Source: Mycobacterium lepromatosis (GTDB lineage: Bacteria; Actinomycetota; Actinomycetes; Mycobacteriales; Mycobacteriaceae). From it: DNA of 64,000 bases. Below are positions 22,401 to 32,129 of the stretch, piece after piece. Location of the stretch: the NCBI RefSeq assembly GCF_000975265.2, contig NZ_CP083405.1, forward strand, positions 2,666,001 through 2,730,000, read 5' to 3'. Made by a program: the position numbers and the translations under genes. Below the pieces are notes generated by a model. It was not told the DNA's origin and searched no databases. It saw only the letters and a list, made by a program, of their open reading frames with translations. How positions within the stretch are numbered: position 1 is the stretch's first letter; every line of letters begins with the position of its first letter.

Positions 22401-23060
22401 CCCATGGCCTGGTGACCGATCACGCATTCAATACCCAAGAGGGCCGGGCTGTATACCGCGTGATCGCCCAACGGCCAGACATGCGCCGGTTCGCGTCGGG
22501 CGTCGTAATGCCACCCGATGTGCTGACGTGCTTGGTTACAAAGCCAACAAGCCGCACATGCCGCGCCCAGTGTCGATCTGACGCAGCCGCGGCGCTTCAT
22601 TCGGACCACCGACGAGCCGCTGCGCGGACGGATTCACGCACTGATCGACGAAGAGCGCACGCTTATCGCACAAACCCTGGGACCACGGGCCTAGGAATTT
22701 CTGCCGCTGAAGGTCGAGGGCATTCTCGAGTGCGCCGAGCTCTTGGTGGTGGCGCTGTGCAATGACCGCGAAAGACACGTCTTCGGCCGACGCACGCTAG
22801 CGTGGAGAAACCTAGCATGGTATCGTGCGCTATCCAGAACTTGTGGCTGGCAGCTCACTCCGAAGGTTTTGCATGGGCTGGGTATCCCTGTTCGATCCCG
22901 AACGGCAGGCAACACCTACTAAGCAATACCAACCGATGGCCATCCTGTATCTGGGACCGGTGCCCAAGTTTTCGGATCAGCATGCGGTGGTAGTAGGCGA
23001 CTGGCGTTCGCGCAACCGCTGTCAGAATTCGTATCTGAGAACCGATGGAGTCAACCGCGA
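22400..23060 (+). pseudogene. BluB-like nitroreductase remnant (Rv0306 type)
   Basis: Plus-strand frames read EGRAVYRVIAQRPDMRRFAS, then LRGRIHALIDEERTLIAQTL, then LKVEGILECAELLVVALCN. Next comes SCAIQNLWLAAHSEGF, then GWVSLFDPERQA and AILYLGPVPKF. This is the order of BluB/nitroreductase-family flavoproteins, which in BluB make the lower ligand of vitamin B12 from FMN. At least four frame changes and a missing segment make it dead. It lies on the plus strand, opposite to the PAP2 and L,D-transpeptidase-like genes; I remember the M. tuberculosis gene as co-oriented with them. Confidence 0.75.
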
Positions 23061-23429
23061 CAGAAGCAGTCCAAGCCTGACCATCAGAGGGCCGCTCATC
23101 GGCGATCAACCAGTCAAGTCCGTCCCTGGTGGTCAAGGCCACCAACTCTCACAGGGTTACTGTACGGTGACACACCGGTGAATTGAACGTTAACGTATCG
23201 CGCTACTGCCTGGCCCACCACAGCCACCTCGGTGGGCTACTGGAAAATCGACGGCAACGCCAAACCCGGGTTGGTTGGCAACTATGGGAATAAGTAACAA
23301 CACATTGTTAACCAACAGCATTCGAGCATAACCTGGTCCTGCGCTGGGCACTGCTTGTAGACACCCGTCGCGCCAGTGCGGTGTCGGCGCCGGATGATAT
23401 GTCGAAAATGACAGGTTGCGCACAGCTAG

Positions 23430-24570
23430 AGAACGGCAACGTAACGACAGAAAAGACAACCTGCTGATCGTTCCCTGGCATGACCTAGGGCGCCAGCTGA
23501 GCGTATACAGACACCTTGGATGTATCCAGCATGCAGATGGATCAGCTGGCCAGCGAGAGCATTCTGGTCACCAGGGTTCATACCATCGCACCTCTGTACT
23601 CGCAGTCCCGGGGATCACCATTCATCGGTCGCTACCCGTACACCCAATAGACTGATCGGCCTAGCTGATTACAATTAATACCATGCCGGGGCAGCACTCT
23701 TATCCAGATATTGTCCGAATAAAGCTTGTATTTCAGTTCTTTTCGTCATGCAGCATGCATGCTGCCGTAAACTGCTGGGGGTCGACGTGGTCTACGTGTC
23801 GAACTCCTACTGCGAGTGGGTAATAAACAAGGACCAGGACTGACGAAGCGACAGCGAGTCGGGCTGGCCGGACAGTCATTTCTGTTGACAACCGGGTTCT
23901 TTGAAAACCAACGACCCTACCCGCATGAACACTACCAATCCGTCGACAGTGCTGCCGTCGATCTGCCTGACCACCTACCTGACACCCCAAAGGTGCGCAA
24001 AACCTCGCCGAGTTCTACCAATCTACCGCCGACGCCGCTGTCGAGCCAGTATTGGACACACTGACTCAGACCTGCCTCAGCGCCCATACTTGGGTGATGT
24101 TCTTCGCCTATCACGGCAAGGAGTGCTTTCAGGCTAAATCCACGTTATATAACGCCAGACCCGGAATTCCACTAGTCATCCGCACGCCCACCACCCGGGC
24201 ACTGCCCCCCTGCGTCTACGACGAACTATTCAGCAGTGTCTACCTGGTCACGACGCTGTTAGAACTGACAGAACCGGACATGTCGGCCGATATCGACAGC
24301 GTGTCGCACACCGGCCTGCTGCGCGCTTCGGACAACCACATCAGCTATCACGCCTACACCACCAAATACCTACCACGACTCCATATGATCCGATTAAAGC
24401 AATCTGCACAAAGGAATACAGCTATATCGAAAACTACGCGCACCGACCACTGCTAGATCTATAGTGGGATATCCGGGCCGGCTCGTCGGGACGAACCGTC
24501 GCATCTCATCCGGAGTGCTAATTCGCGGACTATAGTGCATCACGCTGGTGCCATCGCCCGCATCGCCGAG
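23430..24570 (+). pseudogene. Sulfatase remnant (Rv0296c type)
   Basis: Readable pieces in order: NLLIVPWHDLGRQLSVY, a broken SRGS region near the catalytic Cys/Ser loop, FLLTTGFFENQRPYPHEHY, and AVDLPDHLPDTP. The next pieces are LTQTCLSAHTWVMFFA, AKSTLYNARPGIPLVIR, YDELFSSVYLVTTLLEL and [15 protein letters not shown]. This matches arylsulfatase-type hydrolases of about 465 residues. The former HG metal-site segment reads YHGKE. Frames change at least five times and the 3' end trails into unreadable sequence near 24570-24660. Sulfatases release sulfate from esters; this one is dead. Confidence 0.75.
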
Positions 24571-24689
24571 CTCTTACGATATCAGGAAAACAGCTGGCGA
24601 GCTTGGGTAGCCGAGGAGACGATCACGCCGATCGACATCGCGTACTCGGCGTTGTGACGCAACCTAACCACAATTTTCGGCAGTATTCT

Positions 24690-25460
24690 TGAGGCGATCG
24701 GGCAAGACCAGCTGCCTGACACCCTCGCCGATGCTGGAACGGCAAGATCGTCATGCCATCAGGCTGAAACAGCTGGGTGTCGGTCAGCAGCGGAATGCGT
24801 TCCTAGCGAAACTGCTCCAGAACTCCTCGAGTAGCCGCTCCTGTATCGATACTAGCGCAGATCCGTTGGCCCGCTCCAACATCGGGTTCTCACCGGTGAG
24901 TTGGCGCAGGTATATGGTCTCTGCCACGTCGGCCTTGTAGCCGGCATCCAGCAGTATCTCGGTTTAGTACACCGGCGAATGGACCACACCTTCCATTCGA
25001 AATGGCATGTCGAGTATGGTATTCGCATACAGTTACAGATAGACGACAACCTGTATTGCGGCGTGTGACGTCGCCTCAAAGTTGCCCGGAACCTGAACGG
25101 CGAGCCACGAACCGGCCCCCGGTTTACCCGACCGCCGAACCATCAGTTCGGGGTGTTCGGGGTACCCATTGCAAAGTCGCGTCACTGACTACCACGTCGA
25201 TGTCGGGCTGGGGTTGCCAGGTGCGCAAGTCACCCAAAGGTAGAACCGAATCGATGCACCGATACCTGGCTGCGTCCACAGCGAATGGTATGGTGAAGGC
25301 TAACTTCTGTTCGGGTAATGTTTCGGATGCCCTGGGCCGCAACCACGATCGACCCCCCGGCTCGCCCAGTCAGCACCCAGCCTGGACAGGCAATAATAAA
25401 ATAAAACGGTGAGGCTGCGATGATCCACAAAAGCCAGAGACACGTCACGATCCCACATGT
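24690..25460 (-). pseudogene. tam: Trans-aconitate 2-methyltransferase remnant (tam, Rv0294 type)
   Basis: Near 25300-25460 the frame reads [16 protein letters not shown] and a degraded SAM motif ([13 protein letters not shown]). At 25124-25342 it gives [19 protein letters not shown] and LQWVP. At 24700-25060 another frame gives DIPFRMEGVVHSPVYYTEIL and IYLRQLTGENPML. The family transfers a methyl group from SAM to trans-aconitate. Several stops and shifts interrupt it. The sulfotransferase gene stf0, which lies between the sulfatase and tam in M. tuberculosis, is not seen here. Confidence 0.75.
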
Positions 25461-25699
25461 CAGTACTCCTGATAAACACCGTCATTCGTGGTTGATAAAG
25501 CCAAGCCATATTACCGTTTGGTTCCCTGAAACTGCCTGAGTCTTCTCAAATTCTGCATAGAACCGAAAAAGCCTTTAAATATAAGACCATCGCTAAAAAG
25601 CTTGATACATAGACATTCGTTACAGTCGAACAGGATACGATCAATCTTTCGATTTCACTCCCAACGTCTTTGGTGTCGACGTACCAGCCGGCGTCGACG

Positions 25700-26583
25700 T
25701 ATTATCCCCCCTACTCGGCGTTATCGGCTCAGGAACGCGTGGCCATCAGCGCAAACACTATCGACATAGCGCTGCGTACCTGGGCCGCGTCGGTGCTGAC
25801 TACAACGGTGACGCCGGACTGACACCCTAGCAGGATCCGGTGAAGTCGTTAGCGCCATCCACCCCAATTGCCCCAGGTCTCGCCGAGGCCAGCCCATCTG
25901 CTCTCCTAGCAGGTTACGCACGGCACAGCCGACAACACCGTGTTCGCCAGCAACTTTACCGCGATCAATAAGAAATGGTGCGTGCTGAGGTCCAACAACA
26001 TTGGACATGCGCAGCACTGACACTGCTGGCGGATCGCGTCCCAAGCTGTACATCATTCATGATTTCATGGGATCGTCTAGCTGCTCAACGGATGGTTTTT
26101 CTCACCACCTTGGTATTACCCAGTCCGGCTGCGACGTTATGCTATCGTTGCCGTTCAACAGTCCGTGGGCTGAAAAGTTCTCACCAGTAGGCGGTTTCTA
26201 TTATTTCTCCCGAAGCCTCAGTGGTTTCACTGAACGGATTATCCGATCCGGTGAGTAAAGCAATCATCCTCGAGGCCCTGCAGATCTCCGATGTCGCTGA
26301 GAACGCCTAACGCTGTCCGCTGAACTACAAGCCGCGGTTGTCCAAGGACCGTAGTATGATCATCACCGGTCTCAGTGACCGGTTGGCTCCACCACGTCAA
26401 GCCGTAATGCTGTGGAAAAGTTAGGATTCGGTGTGCACTGCATTAGTTCCCCGGAAGTCACGTACTGCACGTAAATCAGCTGGACAACCTGCGCCAGATG
26501 AGTGCTTTCCTGCACCCAGGCATGTTCATGTTCGACTATCAGCTTCGGGTCGCGATGCACGATGGGGCCCGGCCGCAGAAGTA
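25700..26583 (+). pseudogene. Alpha/beta-hydrolase-like protein remnant (Rv0293c type), overlapping eccE3
   Basis: Plus-strand frames give YIIHDFMGSSS, then HHLGITQSGCDVMLSLPF, FYYFSRSLSGFTE, SDRLAPPRQAVMLW and finally QMSAFLHPGMFMFDYQL ending at a stop at about 26583. The last ~57 bp overlap the 3' end of eccE3 on the other strand. The pieces resemble a large alpha/beta-hydrolase-fold protein expected at this place. Frameshifts and stops make it non-functional. Identification rests partly on position. Confidence 0.55.
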
Positions 26584-27539
26584 AGCCAGCGGAGCCGGGT
26601 CAGCAAGTCGGCGTCCATATCCGTGTGTCCGTCAAGTCGTTGAGTAGAGAACAGATCCAACATCGCCAGCGCCGGCAGGTGATTTCCATGTTGCGGGGTC
26701 AATCCTGCCAATGGTGCGGCCCCTTGCGGAGCAGTATCGGTGAGAAAAGCACACGCAGCCGCAATAGTTTTGCGGTTACTTGATCCGGTGCCGGCGATCT
26801 CTAGCGCCGTCCAAGTCTCGCGCGTTGGGCATGACCGGACCGCATCCAACGTGCCAGGCAATTCGTCATCGATACTAACCCGGTAGGCGGTAAGGTAATC
26901 CGCGCCTTGCTGCATCCAGCGCCACGTCTCGTCACCAGCAGCCGTGATCAACCGTGGGATGTCATCAGGCAAGGCCAAGCTGACCTCCCAACCGATTTCA
27001 CGAAGGTGGTCAGCGAGCCGACGCGCCGCAACCTGGGCAGTCTCCTGCAACGGGATCCGCGATGAACGCGCCTGCAACGCCGCCAGGTTTTTCGCCGCCG
27101 ACACTGTCAACCCTATCCAGGTCTCGCACCGTGCACCGTCGGATTCGTTGTCGCGGCTGGTTATTCGTATACTGTCGGCGCGGATGCCGTAGCAGTTTAG
27201 GTACCGAGTAAGCAACAGCAGCGGAATCATTTCTGGACCGCCGGTCGGTGGCTCCATCCGCAGCAGCACGGTTGTCCGCGTAGCAGAGCCGGATTCGCTG
27301 ACTGGCCGACCCCGGCGCCACATCATCGCCAGTCGTCGGCGCAAGATGGTGGTCAAGTACAGCCCCCGCCACCCGCCGAACAACACGACCACGACAAGCA
27401 CCGCGCTGCCAAGCAACCAGTAGCTGCGAGTCAACCACCAGGGGTACGCCATCAGCGCGGGCACAACGGCCAGCAGCGCAAGCGTAATCCGGCTACTGCC
27501 CGGCCACATAGCAGCCGGGCGTGATCGGTGCGCACTCAC
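26526..27539 (-). CDS. eccE3: ESX-3 membrane component EccE3
   Basis: 337 residues (about 331 in M. tuberculosis). Two adjacent membrane segments occupy roughly residues 17-60 (ALLAVVPALMAYPWW, LLGSAVLVVVVLFGG), followed by a periplasmic or cytosolic domain with no enzymatic motif. EccE is the peripheral member of the type VII core complex EccB-C-D-E. The start codon overlaps the mycP3 stop by 4 bp, which indicates translational coupling at the end of the ESX-3 operon. The last ~57 bp overlap an antisense gene remnant without damage to this frame. Confidence 0.92.
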   Translation of the reverse strand: MSAHRSRPAAMWPGSSRITLALLAVVPALMAYPWWLTRSYWLLGSAVLVVVVLFGGWRGLYLTTILRRRLAMMWRRGRPVSESGSATRTTVLLRMEPPTGGPEMIPLLLLTRYLNCYGIRADSIRITSRDNESDGARCETWIGLTVSAAKNLAALQARSSRIPLQETAQVAARRLADHLREIGWEVSLALPDDIPRLITAAGDETWRWMQQGADYLTAYRVSIDDELPGTLDAVRSCPTRETWTALEIAGTGSSNRKTIAAACAFLTDTAPQGAAPLAGLTPQHGNHLPALAMLDLFSTQRLDGHTDMDADLLTRLRWLTSAAGPHRASRPEADSRT

Positions 27540-28963
27540 AGGGTGGAATCCTCTCGGCGGCGTGCAGCAATTGTGGTCGTCCCGACTACAACCGCGACCG
27601 CCACAACCAAAGCGGCAGTCCCTGCAAACGCAACGTTTCGCGGTGTGTTGTCTTTCGGTGCTGGTGCCGGCGGTACAGTTACTTGCTTTACTGGGACTAG
27701 AGGCGAATCGTTGGTTGCGGGCAGGTCCCAGGTCAGTGCTGCCACAGGGTCCAAAGTACCGGCGCCAACGACGTTGGAGAGCACCCGGGCACCAACGTGC
27801 GCAGTCGCAGTGATACGGCGCATCACCTGTGTAGCGGTCAGTTCCGGATACCTGCTGCGAACCAACGCCGCGACACCCGATACGTAGCCGGCCGCATAGC
27901 TGGTGCCATTCAGCGCGATCTGTTGGTCGCGATCGTTGGGCAGGCCGTTAGCCAAATCTCCACTGTCACGGTTGCTCACCGAAACAATGTTTTCGCCCGG
28001 CGCCGCAATACCCACCCACGGCCCGGCCATGGTGAATTTCGATGGCCGCCCACCCGGTGTCAGCGATGCCACCGACAGCACGTAGGGCTGCCACCACGAC
28101 GGAATGGAGACCGAAGTAACGCTCGCCCAGTTCCGCGGATCATCCGGGCGGCCCAAGTCGGTGAGTGGGTTGGACTCACAGTTCATGCTCCCAACAATCG
28201 TTCCGGTCGACCCGGTATTGCCCGCAGCGGCCACGATCAGGACATCCTTGTCCACCGCCGCATAGCGGATCGCAGCACCAAGTTTAGACTGGTCAATGAG
28301 CCGATCGGCGGGCAAGCAAGTTATCGCAGAGATGTGGATCACCCGCGCGCCGAGGTCGGCGGCATGCACAATAGCCCGGCTGAGCGCGGTCACCTCGAGG
28401 GACGCCTGCGTAAGCTGCGGATCGCCACCTAGCGATCGCAACGAGAACTTGGCGGAGGTCACCCGGATGGACAGCAACCGCGCCGCGGGTGCGACACCCG
28501 AAAAACCGTCCTCACCAGACGGAGCGGGTTGGCCGGCGACTATTCCGGCGACCAGGGTTCCGTGCCCGTCGCAATCGGTCAGGCCGTCGCTCGATTCCAC
28601 ATAGTCGCCGCCAGCCTCGACGTTGGGCAGCCGCGGTCCTGGCCTTACCCCAGTATCGACGATCGCCACCAGTTGACCTTCGCCACGGGAAAACTGCCAT
28701 GCTGCAGGAAGATTCAGCATCGACTGACTGGATGTCACGATGCCTAGATCGGTGCCCGGGATGACTCCAGAGGTGCTACATGGGCCGCGTCGTTGCATCA
28801 TCTGCACGGGTCCCGATGCGCCGCTCGGCGGTGGTACACCTGGATCGACTACCGGCGGACTGACTGCGAGTGCCCACGGACAGCCTTGCAACAACGTTGC
28901 CTGGAAAACGACCAAAGTCGTTGCAATACCGGCTAGTCCAATTCGAAATCCAGAACGCATCAT
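27536..28963 (-). CDS. mycP3: Mycosin-3, membrane-anchored subtilisin-like protease
   Basis: 475 residues (about 461 in M. tuberculosis). The signal peptide spans residues 1-34. The subtilase catalytic triad is D103 (VAIVDTGV), H134 (CDGHGTLVAG) and S355 (LNGTSYAAG), with the oxyanion asparagine N249 in AAAGNT. A C-terminal membrane anchor lies at about 442-466, followed by an Arg-rich tail. Mycosins sit on the periplasmic side of the ESX core and are needed for complex stability and secretion. It overlaps eccD3 (upstream) and eccE3 (downstream) by 4 bp each, so the three are translationally coupled. All key residues are present. Confidence 0.95.
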   Translation of the reverse strand: MMRSGFRIGLAGIATTLVVFQATLLQGCPWALAVSPPVVDPGVPPPSGASGPVQMMQRRGPCSTSGVIPGTDLGIVTSSQSMLNLPAAWQFSRGEGQLVAIVDTGVRPGPRLPNVEAGGDYVESSDGLTDCDGHGTLVAGIVAGQPAPSGEDGFSGVAPAARLLSIRVTSAKFSLRSLGGDPQLTQASLEVTALSRAIVHAADLGARVIHISAITCLPADRLIDQSKLGAAIRYAAVDKDVLIVAAAGNTGSTGTIVGSMNCESNPLTDLGRPDDPRNWASVTSVSIPSWWQPYVLSVASLTPGGRPSKFTMAGPWVGIAAPGENIVSVSNRDSGDLANGLPNDRDQQIALNGTSYAAGYVSGVAALVRSRYPELTATQVMRRITATAHVGARVLSNVVGAGTLDPVAALTWDLPATNDSPLVPVKQVTVPPAPAPKDNTPRNVAFAGTAALVVAVAVVVGTTTIAARRREDSTL

Positions 28964-30378
28964 CGATCGAGTACCCAGCTGAAAAGACCGACCAGATAGG
29001 CCATGGCAGGGATCAGTGAAGCATCAAGACCGGAGGCGACCATGCCCAGCAGGCGGCGCAACGGCAGCGAATAGCTATCCGGCGAGGCGATGCGCGGGTT
29101 GAGCGCGACCACTGTCCATGCCAGCGCAACCACGACGAGCACCAGCATCGCAACCCAAGCAGCGAAGTAACATCCCGTAGCAGTGTAAAACACCAGCAGC
29201 ACGCTGGCGACCAAGTACGGCTGGGCAAGCAGCCAGGCTTTACAGGAGGCCGAATCCCACACACGGGCACGCAGCGTGGCCGTAGCCCCGGTTGCCGCGA
29301 CCACATACCAACCCACACTACTCACCGTCTCAGGACGCAATACGATAGCCACTGAGCCCAGCATGCTGAGCAGCGCGGCGGCAGCGATAAAACCGCTCTG
29401 ATGAGCATCACTGATGCGCACCCGCCGCGGCAAGTCCTCAAGCACCTGAAACGACGGCGCCGACGGGGTCGGATCACCCGGTGCCGGGATCACCGGCAAT
29501 GGGAACCGCGCCCACAACGCGGAGAGCTGAGCTGCCTCGACGGTAACCATCAGAGCCGTCACAATCAATCCACAGCCAATGGTCGATGGCGTTAGCTGCC
29601 AAAGCAATTCAGCACCGGCTGCCAACATCACAGCAGCCCCGATCACCACCGTAGCTGTGAAGAAGGCAACGACCGGCGCGCGTTCAGGACCAGGAACGAT
29701 CAGGGCAATTAGGGACCACGCGGTAACACCTGCGGAGGCCAACAACACCTGCGCTGGCCCGAATATGCCGGGTACCACCAACGCAAAAACGGCACCGATG
29801 GGTACCAGCGCTGCAATCGACAATACCAACCCGGTGCGTGCCGCACGTGACCTAAGCACTAAACCACCCGATGCAATACACACCGCGATCGCAATGACCA
29901 CGAGCAATCCGGTCAACGCGCCGGTGACTGCCCGATAGGTGACACCCAGCCCAGTTGCCGCAACGGCCACGGCAGTCACCGCGGCCAGCGCACCGCGTCG
30001 AATATGCTTCGGGCCCCACGACTGTAGCCGAGAGGTCGAGAAGATCATCGCGGCATCAGCGATGTCCTCGACAATACCGGGCGCTGCCGGACCGACTGGC
30101 ACCGGCTGCAATGCGAGCAGGTCACCGTCGACGACTCCAACGGTGTCCAGGCTGGCATCCAGGCTGAATGGCGCTCCACCGATAGGAGCCAGGCTCAGGC
30201 GCGAACTCGCGCTGGCAGCCAGTGGAGAATCGCCATCCGACACTGCAGGGACCACTAAACGCTTTACCGCGGGCAGGATTTCGCGCAACGGCAATTCGGC
30301 GGGCAGGGCCATTTCTGTCAACCGGCTATCCGCGAGAACGGCTACGCGGACGATCGGCATGACGGCACCGGGCGTCAC
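28960..30378 (-). CDS. eccD3: ESX-3 channel component EccD3
   Basis: EccD forms the multi-spanning part of the type VII inner-membrane pore. I chose GTG 30378, which has GAGG about 6 bases upstream and gives 472 residues, exactly the M. tuberculosis length, with N-terminal spacing to VMPIVRVA also equal. The longer 485-codon frame adds unsupported residues. Residues 1-100 form the ubiquitin-like cytoplasmic domain. About 11 hydrophobic helices follow from residue ~125 to the end. The stop overlaps the mycP3 start. A 185-bp gap separates it from espG3 upstream. Confidence 0.93.
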   Translation of the reverse strand: MTPGAVMPIVRVAVLADSRLTEMALPAELPLREILPAVKRLVVPAVSDGDSPLAASASSRLSLAPIGGAPFSLDASLDTVGVVDGDLLALQPVPVGPAAPGIVEDIADAAMIFSTSRLQSWGPKHIRRGALAAVTAVAVAATGLGVTYRAVTGALTGLLVVIAIAVCIASGGLVLRSRAARTGLVLSIAALVPIGAVFALVVPGIFGPAQVLLASAGVTAWSLIALIVPGPERAPVVAFFTATVVIGAAVMLAAGAELLWQLTPSTIGCGLIVTALMVTVEAAQLSALWARFPLPVIPAPGDPTPSAPSFQVLEDLPRRVRISDAHQSGFIAAAALLSMLGSVAIVLRPETVSSVGWYVVAATGATATLRARVWDSASCKAWLLAQPYLVASVLLVFYTATGCYFAAWVAMLVLVVVALAWTVVALNPRIASPDSYSLPLRRLLGMVASGLDASLIPAMAYLVGLFSWVLDR

Positions 30379-30563
30379 CGGGTCCTCACAAAATTGTTCT
30401 GCAAAGACGTACGCCATACTTGGTACATCGTTTTCTCTCTAATCTTCTAATCTATTGACGGCCGCATCGTCTACGTGGCCGTGGTTTTCACTACTGCTGT
30501 GTCATCCGACTGTTTTGACTTGCCAATCTCCTGCTCGGGCTTACGGCCCGCGTCGTAGTCTGG

Positions 30564-31433
30564 CTATGAAGCCTGGTAAGAGAAATCTCGAGCCAGCCGC
30601 TGGCCAGGGAACCATTGGCCCTCTGGCAAGGTGGCAGTCAGCTGTTCGATTCCGACAGCGATAGCAAAGGGAGTACCTGGGCTGAACGTGGACACCCACT
30701 CGCCGTCGAATGCGCGGGACGGATTGACCAACACGCGGCCCGTGGTGGTGTCAACGATACTCATCCCGACCTCGGTGGTAGCATGCTTCCCATCGCGGCG
30801 GCAGCCGGCAACTATCTCGACGTAGCTTCGAGGACCGGAGAACACCGATTCGACCACCGGCCGCGCCGATGTAGGAATACCCAGGTAATCAGCAACTTCC
30901 GCTAACGAAGCGCCGGACCGCAATCGCTCGTCGGCCCGAACGCCGACCCGCATCGGCATGCTGAACTCGTCGAAGCGCGCCGGTGGCCGCTGTGCCAAAC
31001 CGGCGCCGAGAATCGGCACCAGCCTGAGCGGGTCATCGATATCCATTGCGGTAAAAGTGATCAACTGCGCACTGCGCAGCGCGACCACGGTTTTGTCGCT
31101 GACGCCAGCACGCTGTGCAACCATGCCACGTAGCAGCTCGCTGTCGCCAGCGGCCGACGCAAACCTTAAGTAACGGAGATCGAGCCATCGATCAGGGAAA
31201 CACACCACCCTGATCCAATCAGCGACTGCCGAGTCGATGGAGTTTCCTGCCAACAACAAACCCATCCGTGTCAGTTCATCAACTTGACGTTCGACAAAGG
31301 AACTCCGTTCCTCAGCGTCGCGATACGGTGTGGTAATCGCCAGAACCCACGGGAAACTGCCCGCTCCAATGACTTCCGCAATGAACCACGCGTGATCGAC
31401 CGTCAGCTCAACGGCGTTGGGATCGACCTTCAT
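30564..31433 (-). CDS. espG3: ESX-3 PE/PPE chaperone EspG3
   Basis: EspG proteins bind the tip of PPE proteins in the cytoplasm and deliver PE-PPE pairs to their own ESX system. ATG 31433 gives 289 residues beginning [11 protein letters not shown], matching the known N-terminus. The longer open frame runs back into esxH and is not supported. Conserved stretches include [40 protein letters not shown] and [17 protein letters not shown]. It starts 10 bp after the esxH stop. It is kept although its expected local client PPE4 is broken, so it may serve other ESX-3-specific PPE proteins elsewhere. Confidence 0.92.
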   Translation of the reverse strand: MKVDPNAVELTVDHAWFIAEVIGAGSFPWVLAITTPYRDAEERSSFVERQVDELTRMGLLLAGNSIDSAVADWIRVVCFPDRWLDLRYLRFASAAGDSELLRGMVAQRAGVSDKTVVALRSAQLITFTAMDIDDPLRLVPILGAGLAQRPPARFDEFSMPMRVGVRADERLRSGASLAEVADYLGIPTSARPVVESVFSGPRSYVEIVAGCRRDGKHATTEVGMSIVDTTTGRVLVNPSRAFDGEWVSTFSPGTPFAIAVGIEQLTATLPEGQWFPGQRLARDFSYQAS

Positions 31434-31443
31434 GACCGCACGA

Positions 31444-31734
31444 TTAGCCACCCCATTTGGCGGCTTCAGCTTGGTCGCGGGCAAGCATAGCCAAGGTGTT
31501 GTTTTGGTGAGTGCTAGCCATTGCGCGGTAGGCCCGCACCATCTCTTCCGTGGCCTGGTTCCACTGCACTTGCCAGACCTGATAAGTCATCCCAGTATCG
31601 CCCGCCCAGCCAGCCTGCAGGGCAGCCTGCTCGGCAGCGATGTCGATGCTCACCCCATGCAAATCGCCGGCACAGGCTGACATATTCCCGGCGTGATCCA
31701 ACATTGCTGAGTAATTGTACATAATCTGTGTCAT
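31444..31734 (-). CDS. esxH: Secreted WXG100 protein EsxH (TB10.4 type)
   Basis: Small helical-hairpin protein secreted by ESX-3 as a 1:1 dimer with EsxG; involved in metal acquisition and, in pathogens, in blocking host ESCRT-dependent phagosome maturation. The WXG motif is visible as WAGDTG in the centre, with the N-terminal [11 protein letters not shown] and C-terminal [10 protein letters not shown] typical of EsxH. ATG 31734 gives 96 residues. A GTG immediately upstream (31737) could add one. The ribosome binding site AAAGGA lies about 6 bases upstream. It follows esxG closely. Confidence 0.95.
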   Translation of the reverse strand: MTQIMYNYSAMLDHAGNMSACAGDLHGVSIDIAAEQAALQAGWAGDTGMTYQVWQVQWNQATEEMVRAYRAMASTHQNNTLAMLARDQAEAAKWGG

Positions 31735-31766
31735 CACAAATCCTTTCGGTCATTAGCCTAGTCGAG

Positions 31767-32063
31767 TCATAGCCCGGTAGCGTAAGTCGACGCAGCCGTG
31801 GCATCGGCAGCCACATACGTCTCTGCAGCCTCACCCAAATGCTGCTGCGCAATATCGAGCAGGGTGTTGATTCTCTCGGCCGCGGAGACAAACTGAGCAT
31901 GCGCGGACTGAAATGCCGCCGAGCTCTCCCCCTGGTGAAACGCCTGCGCCGATATCGCCTCACACTCAGCCTCATGAATCTTGCTGCGCATCAACGCCGC
32001 CTTGGCACCGAACGCCGACTCCGAGGTGACCAGCTGTGGGATATGAACATCTAAAAGACTCAC
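31767..32063 (-). CDS. esxG: Secreted ESX-3 partner protein EsxG
   Basis: Partner of EsxH in the ESX-3 secreted heterodimer. GTG 32063 gives 98 residues starting SLLDVHIPQLV, as in the family, with GAAAGGA about 8-10 bases upstream. The longer frame to 32096 adds 11 residues with no support. The C-terminal secretion signal YxxxD is present as YVAAD. EsxG proteins lack a strict WXG, and the equivalent turn here is FHQGES. It lies upstream of esxH with about 30 bp between them. Confidence 0.93.
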   Translation of the reverse strand: MSLLDVHIPQLVTSESAFGAKAALMRSKIHEAECEAISAQAFHQGESSAAFQSAHAQFVSAAERINTLLDIAQQHLGEAAETYVAADATAASTYATGL

Positions 32064-32129
32064 AACAATTGCATCCTTTCTGTACTCTATTTTCATATTA
32101 TGACCATTAACGAGCGAGCAAGGGAAAAC

